The translations under genes were made by a program, and so were the position numbers. Shown in pieces: positions 5,972 to 10,142 of a stretch of DNA of 10,142 nucleotides. This stretch comes from Dehalococcoidia bacterium. GTDB taxonomy: Bacteria > Chloroflexota > Dehalococcoidia > SZUA-161. Position 1 is the stretch's first letter. Each line of letters begins with the position of its first letter. Under the pieces are notes generated by a model that saw only the letters and a list, made by a program, of their open reading frames with translations, ran no database searches and had not been told where the DNA came from. The stretch covers positions 1-10,142 of the forward strand of contig JAUXAX010000071.1 of the NCBI GenBank assembly GCA_030619685.1, read 5' to 3'.

Positions 5972-6859
5972 TCAAGAAGCGGCGGGCTCTTTGAAGTCGT
6001 AAATGCCGTCGTCTATGGCCCACCCCCGGCCGCAGCCCCGACAGGTCAATATCTCCTCCGCCTCGATCAGGTCGGTTCCATGACAGCTTGGGCAGCGGAA
6101 GAAGCCTCGACCTTCGGCCTGGGCAGTTTCCTTTTCCGCCTCGGCCCGAACGAAGACGCTGGCGGCAAACTTCAAGGACGCTGTGGGACCCTGCAGCAGC
6201 CCGTCCAAAGCGGCCAGGGGGCGAGGAGAGATGAGGCGCTTGAGGAGGGGGAGGCGAAAGGAGGATACCGCCAGCTCCCGCCCGATGGCGAAACCAGCCT
6301 CCCTCAGGCGAGCCTTCATCCAGGCCGGATGGAAGTCGTAGTTGAGTTCGACGAACTCGTAGGGCTCAGGGGCAAAGGGGTTCCAGCTTTGACGGCCCAG
6401 CAGGTATCGCAGGATAGCCTTGAGGTGGCGTTTGTTGGCGTACTCCAACACGTAGACTCCCCCTCGCTTGAGCACACGCTGAACCTCCTGTAAAGCGGCG
6501 GGGATGTTCTGCACATGGTGCAGCACCCGCACCGTCACCGTGGTATCGAAGAGGGAATCAATGAAGGGCAGAACATATAGATCGGCGGCTACATAGATAT
6601 ACCTCCCCTCTCGCCCCAATCGGTCCTGGGCCTGTCGCAGCATGGATTTGGAGTAATCCAGCAGGACGACCTGCTGGTAGCCGTGGTAAAGGTCTGCCAG
6701 GCGGCCAAAGCCAGCTCCAATGTCCAGAAGACAAGCGCCAGCAGGAGGCAAGAGCTTTCGCAGGGCAATGCGCTCAGCCAGGTCCTCGTATTCTCGTCCC
6801 TGGCCCTCCCAAAATTCAGTACAGTATGAACTGCCTTCGTAGTCGCAGATCTTAGCCAT
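5972..6859 (-). CDS. Class I SAM-dependent methyltransferase with C-terminal zinc ribbon
   Basis: In this 295-residue protein, residues 40-150 form the methyltransferase fold. SAM motif I is LLDIGAGFGRL (44-54), the acidic residue after strand 2 is in VVLLDYS (Asp68), then AADLYVLPF (motif II region) and a VRVLHHV strand-helix, then LKRGGVYVLEY. This is the Methyltransf_11/25 pattern. The C-terminus holds four cysteines (256, 259, 273, 276) in FRCPSCHGTD ... LTCRGCGRGWAIDDGIYDF, a Trm112-like zinc ribbon. The acceptor is unknown; proteins of this build act on small molecules, lipids or cell-surface intermediates as well as RNA, so I leave it open. The ATG at 6859 has no clear Shine-Dalgarno. 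The leader contains a parS-like palindrome and the gene has its own promoter. Confidence 0.88.
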   Translation of the reverse strand: MAKICDYEGSSYCTEFWEGQGREYEDLAERIALRKLLPPAGACLLDIGAGFGRLADLYHGYQQVVLLDYSKSMLRQAQDRLGREGRYIYVAADLYVLPFIDSLFDTTVTVRVLHHVQNIPAALQEVQRVLKRGGVYVLEYANKRHLKAILRYLLGRQSWNPFAPEPYEFVELNYDFHPAWMKARLREAGFAIGRELAVSSFRLPLLKRLISPRPLAALDGLLQGPTASLKFAASVFVRAEAEKETAQAEGRGFFRCPSCHGTDLIEAEEILTCRGCGRGWAIDDGIYDFKEPAAS

Positions 6860-6870
6860 GGTTTTTCAGA

Positions 6871-6886
6871 TGTTTCACATGAAACA
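6871..6886. promoter_or_regulatory. parS-like ParB-binding site (16-bp palindrome)
   Basis: TGTTTCACATGAAACA differs from the widely conserved ParB site TGTTTCACGTGAAACA at one central base. It lies between the promoter and the start codon of the methyltransferase gene, 12 bp upstream of the ATG. A chromosomal parS fits a position near dnaN. An operator for an unrelated repressor is the alternative, since the site also sits in a 5' leader. Confidence 0.6.
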
Positions 6887-6902
6887 ATTCTTCTCGCCTC
6901 AT

Positions 6903-6930
6903 ATTATATCACACACTATCAAAAGCTCAA
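6903..6930 (-). promoter_or_regulatory. Sigma-70-type promoter of the methyltransferase gene
   Basis: Read on the minus strand: TTGAGC (6930-6925), a 16-bp spacer, then a perfect TATAAT (6908-6903). Transcription would start near 6896, giving a leader of about 37 bases that carries the parS-like palindrome. Confidence 0.6.
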
Positions 6931-6996
6931 ATTGTGAGGGCCAAGGCAGTGCAATCGGCCGGGGTGGTCGCGGCGGTATGATGCAGCACTTGCCGA

Positions 6997-7097
6997 GTTC
7001 GCACACTGAGTAGCCCCGCAGGGGCGTATCGAAGTGTGCGAACGGCTCAAAACGCCGCTTCGATACGGCTATCGCCTACTCAGCATGCGTTTTGAGC
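6997..7097. repeat. Interleaved inverted repeats (complex palindromic element)
   Basis: Two large hairpins lie side by side: GTTCGCACACT (6997-7007) with AGTGTGCGAAC (7033-7043), enclosing GCCCC-GCA-GGGGC (7013-7025), and GCTCAAAACGC (7045-7055) with GCGTTTTGAGC (7087-7097). Crossing them, CTGAGTAG (7006-7013) pairs with CTACTCAG (7076-7083), and GTATCGAAG (7026-7034) with CTTCGATAC (7058-7066). The two pairings cannot coexist fully. It lies between divergent genes, and no T tract marks it as a simple terminator. Confidence 0.75.
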
Positions 7098-7154
7098 ACC
7101 CACCTGCGTAAGCCCTGGACGCTTGGCGAGGCCAAGGCTACTGTTTGCTTGAGT

Positions 7155-7182
7155 TTGCAATTTCGTCAATTTGTGATATACT
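7155..7182 (+). promoter_or_regulatory. Promoter of the THEP1-type NTPase gene
   Basis: TTGCAA (7155-7160), a 16-bp spacer and TATACT (7177-7182) form a good sigma-70-like promoter. The predicted start of transcription (about 7189) is only about 4 bases before the ATG at 7193, so the mRNA would be nearly leaderless. This argues against the longer reading frame that begins at 7145. Confidence 0.6.
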
Positions 7183-7192
7183 TAATGGCAGC

Positions 7193-7708
7193 ATGGGCAA
7201 GACCATTCTGTTGACCGGCCGGCCTCGGGTGGGCAAAACGACCATCATCAAGGACGTGGTGAGGAGACTGCCCCACCAGGCAGGCGGCTTCTATACCGAG
7301 GAGATAAAGGAGCGAGGCCGGCGGCAAGGGTTCAAAATCGTGACCCTGGATGGGCAGGAGGGCATTTTGGCCCATGTGGACATCAAGAGCCCGATGAGGG
7401 TTAGCAAATACGGGGTCAACCTGGCCGACCTGGAGCATATCGGCGTGGCGGCCATCCGAGAGGCCATTGCCCAAAAGGACTACGTGGTCATTGACGAGAT
7501 CGGCAAAATGGAGCTTTTCTCTAAGACTTTCAGGGACACAGTCTGGGCAGCCATCCACAGCGATAGAACTGTCCTGGGGACTATCACCCTGCGATCTCAC
7601 TCCTGGGCCGACAGCGTCAAGGCTTTGCCCCAGGTAACCATTATCGAAGTCACCCAAGCCAATCGCGATGAAATAGCCCGACAGATTTCGGATTTGTTCA
7701 AACAGTAG
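7193..7708 (+). CDS. THEP1-family nucleoside-triphosphatase
   Basis: This 171-residue P-loop protein of THEP1/NTPase_1 type has Walker A TGRPRVGKTT (residues 8-17), then GGFYTEEI (31-38), a family mark, and Walker B VVIDEIGKMEL (98-108). The length fits the family (about 170-190). Known members hydrolyse ATP, GTP and other NTPs slowly; the cellular role is unsettled. The start at 7193 (MGKTILLTG) is preferred because the protein begins at the first beta strand and the promoter lies between 7155 and 7182. No Shine-Dalgarno precedes it, consistent with a leaderless or near-leaderless mRNA. It is followed after 26 bp by a small hairpin and then the PA14 gene on the same strand. Confidence 0.9.
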   Translation: MGKTILLTGRPRVGKTTIIKDVVRRLPHQAGGFYTEEIKERGRRQGFKIVTLDGQEGILAHVDIKSPMRVSKYGVNLADLEHIGVAAIREAIAQKDYVVIDEIGKMELFSKTFRDTVWAAIHSDRTVLGTITLRSHSWADSVKALPQVTIIEVTQANRDEIARQISDLFKQ

Positions 7709-7734
7709 GTCACCTCGCTGAGGTAGTCAACCGA

Positions 7735-7752
7735 TTGCGCTGCGGAGCGCAA
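7735..7752 (+). terminator. Hairpin after the NTPase gene
   Basis: TTGCGCT (7735-7741), loop GCGG, AGCGCAA (7746-7752). It forms a 7-bp stem 26 bp after the stop codon. No T tract follows, so it is a weak or partial terminator at best, or an mRNA-stabilising stem before the PA14 gene. Confidence 0.35.
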
Positions 7753-7831
7753 ACTCATCAAGGGGGTGATGATCAATCAAACTAAAAGCCGAAAACTGCT
7801 GTAACTATCTTAGCAAGAGGGAGGAGAAAAG

Positions 7832-9640
7832 ATGTTTTCAAGAACAATGGGACAATCTCCGCTAAAGAGGTCGAAGGCTGGCCTGGCGCTCCAAGCCACG
7901 GTTGTCATCTTCTTAGCGCTGGCTCTAACTGTAGTATCATTCCCTTCCACACCTCAAGCTATAACCTACCCGGAAGCTTTTTGGCGGGGCGAATACTACA
8001 ATGACAGAGAGCTCAGTGGGTCTCCGGTCCTGGTCCGAGACGACGGCGTCATTGACTTCTACTGGGGCTTTGGCCCTCCCGGTGATGATCGGGTAGTGAA
8101 TGACAAGTTCTCGGTGCGCTGGACCAGGAGCGTGAACTTTGAAGGAGGAAGCTATAAGTTCTACACCGCCACCGACGATGGGGTCAGGCTCTGGGTAGAT
8201 GACCAATTGCTCATTGACCGGTGGCACGAACAGGCTACTCAAACCTATGAAGCCTCTGTGAACCTGATCGAAGGCTGGCACTCCCTGAAGGTAGAGTACT
8301 TTGAAAGCGGTGGTGTGGCTGAGGCCCGGGTCTGGTGGGAGCGAACGGTGCCACTTAATCCTGCCAACTGGCGCGGCGAATACTACGAAAACACTGGTTT
8401 GGCAGGCTCTCCCTTGTTTGTCCGAGACGACGGGAACTTCATCAACTTCGATTGGGGCTTCGGCTCGCCGGGCGGCGGGCTGGGACCCGAGGGCTTCTCC
8501 GTCCGCTGGACCAGAGGCGTGGCTTTCGAGGCCGGAGTCTATCACTTCTACGTTTCCACCGACGACGGGGTCAAGCTCTGGGTTGATGACCATCTGTTGA
8601 TCAATGAATGGTACGACCAGGCTGCCTCAACGCGTAAAGCCTCCATCAACCTCGGCGAAGGCTGGCACCAACTTAAGATGGAGTATTACGAAAACGGTGG
8701 TATGGCCGAGGCAAAACTTTGGTGGGAGCGCACAGAATACCAGCTCCATGCCCAGTTGCCGGTTCAAGAGCACGCTGAACAATATCCCTCTCTTCACTGG
8801 CGCGGTGAGTACTATGACAACACCGGGCTCAGCGGCTCTCCTAGCTTCGTCCGAGACGATGGTCCCATTATTAGCTTCGATTGGGAGTTCGGCTCGCTTG
8901 GCAATGGGCTAGGAAGCGACAATCTCTCAGTGCGCTGGACCAGGAGCATGAGCTTCGAAGGAGGGCGCTATCGCTTCTCTGTTACCGCCGACGACGGGGC
9001 AAGGCTGTGGGTTGATGAGCAAATGCTCATCAACGAATGGCATGTTCAGGCGGCCCGAACCTTTACGGCTGATGTCACCCTGGTTGCAGGCTGGCACCAT
9101 TTGAAGCTGGAATACTATGAGGCTGGCGGGATGGCAGAAGTCTCCCTCTCGTGGGAACTCGTCGAATTAGCAGCTCCCCAGGAGTGCTCTGTCACGCCTA
9201 TCCTGGGTTTCGGTAAAGTCTGGACTGGGACCCCCGCGGTGCGCGGTGGCCTGGGATGCCCCACTGATGTGGAGAAGGGCATCTGGAGCGCTGAGGAGAC
9301 CTTCCAGAACGGCTACATGTTCTGGCGCGAGGATCTGCGCCGAATCTACGTCCTCTACAACAACCACACCTGGCAGGTATTCACCGATACCTGGGAGGAA
9401 GGGGATCTCGAGTCGGATCCAGCTATTCTGACTCCGTCAGGCCTCTATCAGCCAAAGCTCGGATTCGGCAAGGTGTGGAGGGAGCAGCCGGGGGTGCGGG
9501 ATAACCTGGGCTGGGCTACAATGGAGGAGCGCGGGTTCTGGGCCTGCATCGAGCCCTTCGAGGAGGGCCTCATGATCTGGAGCGATGCCCAAGGTATCTT
9601 CATCCTCTACCACGATGGCACCTGGCAGCACTACCTATAA
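7832..9640 (+). CDS. Secreted triple-PA14-domain protein with C-terminal LGFGKVW repeats
   Basis: The 602-residue protein has an N-terminal basic region and a hydrophobic segment (about 19-37) that serves as signal peptide or anchor, with a possible cut after TPQA. Three PA14-like domains follow at about 51-171, 180-300 and 323-443. Each starts WRGEYY(N/E/D), then SVRWTR, then DDG(V/A)(R/K)LWVD and ends GGxAExxxxW. PA14 domains often bind carbohydrate, and the DD motif in DDG is typical of the calcium-dependent binding loop. The last 145 residues hold two copies of an LGFGKVW module (458-515 and 543-602; xGVRxxLGW and ILYHDGTWQ-like ends). No catalytic domain is seen, so adhesion or glycan binding outside the cell is inferred. 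GGAGG 7 bases before the ATG fixes the start. Confidence 0.9.
   Translation: MFSRTMGQSPLKRSKAGLALQATVVIFLALALTVVSFPSTPQAITYPEAFWRGEYYNDRELSGSPVLVRDDGVIDFYWGFGPPGDDRVVNDKFSVRWTRSVNFEGGSYKFYTATDDGVRLWVDDQLLIDRWHEQATQTYEASVNLIEGWHSLKVEYFESGGVAEARVWWERTVPLNPANWRGEYYENTGLAGSPLFVRDDGNFINFDWGFGSPGGGLGPEGFSVRWTRGVAFEAGVYHFYVSTDDGVKLWVDDHLLINEWYDQAASTRKASINLGEGWHQLKMEYYENGGMAEAKLWWERTEYQLHAQLPVQEHAEQYPSLHWRGEYYDNTGLSGSPSFVRDDGPIISFDWEFGSLGNGLGSDNLSVRWTRSMSFEGGRYRFSVTADDGARLWVDEQMLINEWHVQAARTFTADVTLVAGWHHLKLEYYEAGGMAEVSLSWELVELAAPQECSVTPILGFGKVWTGTPAVRGGLGCPTDVEKGIWSAEETFQNGYMFWREDLRRIYVLYNNHTWQVFTDTWEEGDLESDPAILTPSGLYQPKLGFGKVWREQPGVRDNLGWATMEERGFWACIEPFEEGLMIWSDAQGIFILYHDGTWQHYL
7982..9160 (+). repeat. 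Three divergent coding repeats (PA14 units)
   Basis: Units of about 363 bp begin at 7982, 8369 and 8798. They keep blocks such as TGGCGxGGxGAxTACTA at their starts and GACGAxGGGG near the middle. They have diverged well beyond recent duplication and lie within the PA14 gene. Confidence 0.7.
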
Positions 9641-9666
9641 TCCTCGAGATTGCTCAACCCATTCCA

Positions 9667-9706
9667 GGCAACGCCCACGCCGCTACGGTGTGGGCGTTGC
9701 CTTTTG
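9667..9706 (+). terminator. Rho-independent terminator of the PA14 gene
   Basis: GGCAACGCCCAC (9667-9678) pairs perfectly with GTGGGCGTTGCC (9690-9701), with extra pairs inside the loop, and is followed by TTTT. It lies 26 bp after the stop codon. Confidence 0.85.
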
Positions 9707-9724
9707 TCACCTTTCTGCTATAAT
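9697..9724 (+). promoter_or_regulatory. Candidate promoter overlapping the terminator
   Basis: TTGCCT (9697-9702), a 16-bp spacer and a perfect TATAAT (9719-9724). Its -35 box lies in the descending arm of the terminator stem. It would drive the gene at 9938 through a leader of about 200 bases that contains the palindromic repeat. Confidence 0.4.
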
Positions 9725-9789
9725 AAGTAGCAGCCGGCCGACGGACAGCTTCCCTCTTCAGTGTTGCTCATAAACATAGTGGCTATTTT

Positions 9790-9863
9790 GAACCGCGGAG
9801 CCCGCTGAGAGCGCTGAGAAATATAAGAAAAGCTCTGCGAACTCTGCGTTCTCAGCGGTGAAC
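9790..9863. repeat. Intergenic palindromic repeat element
   Basis: CCGCTGAGA (9802-9810) pairs with TCTCAGCGG (9850-9858). Both arms carry a further near-copy (GCGCTGAGA; CTCTGCG twice) around an A-rich centre, AATATAAGAAAAG. I recall elements of the form 'CCGCAGAG...AAGAAAA...CTCTGCGG' as common dispersed repeats in bacterial genomes. Its function is unknown. Confidence 0.6.
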
Positions 9864-9937
9864 AGGGTGGCAACACTTTACGGCGAGACTACCGGCCGAC
9901 GTGCCGGCCAGAAAACCTGCTCGAAAGGAAAGTTGTC

Positions 9938-10142
9938 TTGGACGACCGCCCGATCATCGTTATCGTAGTCGCCATCGTACTCTCTCTCTGTTGCTGCCTG
10001 ACCCTGCTATGCTTGGGGACGGGAGTGCTGATAGCCCCCCGGATCGACGAGCTCCTGATTACCCCTACGCCAACCCCCGTGCCCGTCGTCATCCGCACGC
10101 CTGCGGCCTCAGCCGAGCGCTCAACCGAAGAGCTTTTGGCCG
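9938..10142 (+). CDS. Membrane-anchored protein with Thr-Pro linker, N-terminal part
   Basis: This partial gene starts at a TTG (9938) with AAAGGA about 8-9 bases upstream and is open to the window edge (68 codons). It begins MDDRPIIVIVVAIVLSLCCC, followed by more hydrophobic residues to about 32. This forms one membrane segment with three adjacent cysteines, so lipid modification is conceivable, though no clean lipobox is visible. Then come APRIDELL, a TPTPTPVPVV linker and the start of a folded part (AERSTEELLA). It resembles the Chloroflexota style of surface proteins with an anchored N-terminus and an outer domain. The domain itself lies beyond the window, so no function can be given. Confidence 0.65.
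   Translation, partial: MDDRPIIVIVVAIVLSLCCCLTLLCLGTGVLIAPRIDELLITPTPTPVPVVIRTPAASAERSTEELLA

Noticed and set aside
5879..6493. Plus-strand frame of 204 codons
   Set aside because: It is antisense to the methyltransferase, which has intact SAM motifs and a zinc ribbon; the frame shows no family features.
7166..7657. Minus-strand frame of 163 codons opposite the NTPase
   Set aside because: The plus strand encodes clear Walker A and B motifs; the antisense frame has no recognisable features.
7937..8593. Minus-strand frame of 218 codons opposite the PA14 repeats
   Set aside because: Its internal repeats mirror the PA14 units on the plus strand, which is a codon-phase artefact.
9889..10098. 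Minus-strand frame of 69 codons at the right end
   Set aside because: The plus strand here encodes a membrane segment and Thr-Pro linker from a ribosome-site-supported TTG, which is a better explanation.

Overview
The window looks like a chromosomal segment of an uncultured or little-studied Chloroflexota bacterium, probably of the Anaerolineae type. This is inferred from style: secreted proteins with Thr-Pro-rich 'TPTPTNTP' linkers, a triple PA14 protein ending in LGFGKVW repeats, a THEP1-type NTPase, and a DnaN N-terminus of the kind I associate with that phylum. No rRNA, tRNA or CRISPR array was seen.

Layout. Bases 1-110 are the 5' end of dnaN (minus strand, running off the left edge), preceded by a short orphan HicB-type antitoxin gene (173-340). 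Bases 426-2605 hold a two-gene restriction-modification operon on the minus strand: a DNA methyltransferase, then a putative restriction endonuclease joined by an ATGA overlap. It is visibly AT-richer than the right half of the window. Upstream are a small antitoxin-like ORF without a toxin (2672-2863) and a pair of overlapping unknown genes (2922-4080). The unknown pair is bracketed by integron attC-like sequences: a 76-bp imperfect palindrome at 4147-4222 and a half-site at 2877-2895. I read it as a possible gene cassette without a nearby integrase. Next come a double-YccF membrane protein and a membrane-anchored DUF4352-like protein (4333-5818, one operon). Just upstream of them is a decayed C-terminal fragment of a tyrosine recombinase (about 5863-5946). 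Together, 173 to about 5950 behaves like an accessory island beside dnaN.

The right part is GC-richer and looks like backbone. It has a SAM methyltransferase with a C-terminal zinc ribbon (minus, 5972-6859), a divergent intergenic region, a THEP1-type NTPase (7193-7708), a secreted triple-PA14 protein (7832-9640) with a strong terminator, and the start of another membrane-anchored protein (9938 onward). The divergent region carries a parS-like 16-mer (one mismatch to the ParB site), two credible sigma-70 promoters and a 101-bp set of interleaved inverted repeats.

Candidates for something undescribed are the attC-bounded gene pair (165 aa plus 222 aa with a Cys/His cluster), the unassigned restriction enzyme, the parS-like site in the leader of a methyltransferase gene, and the interleaved inverted repeats.
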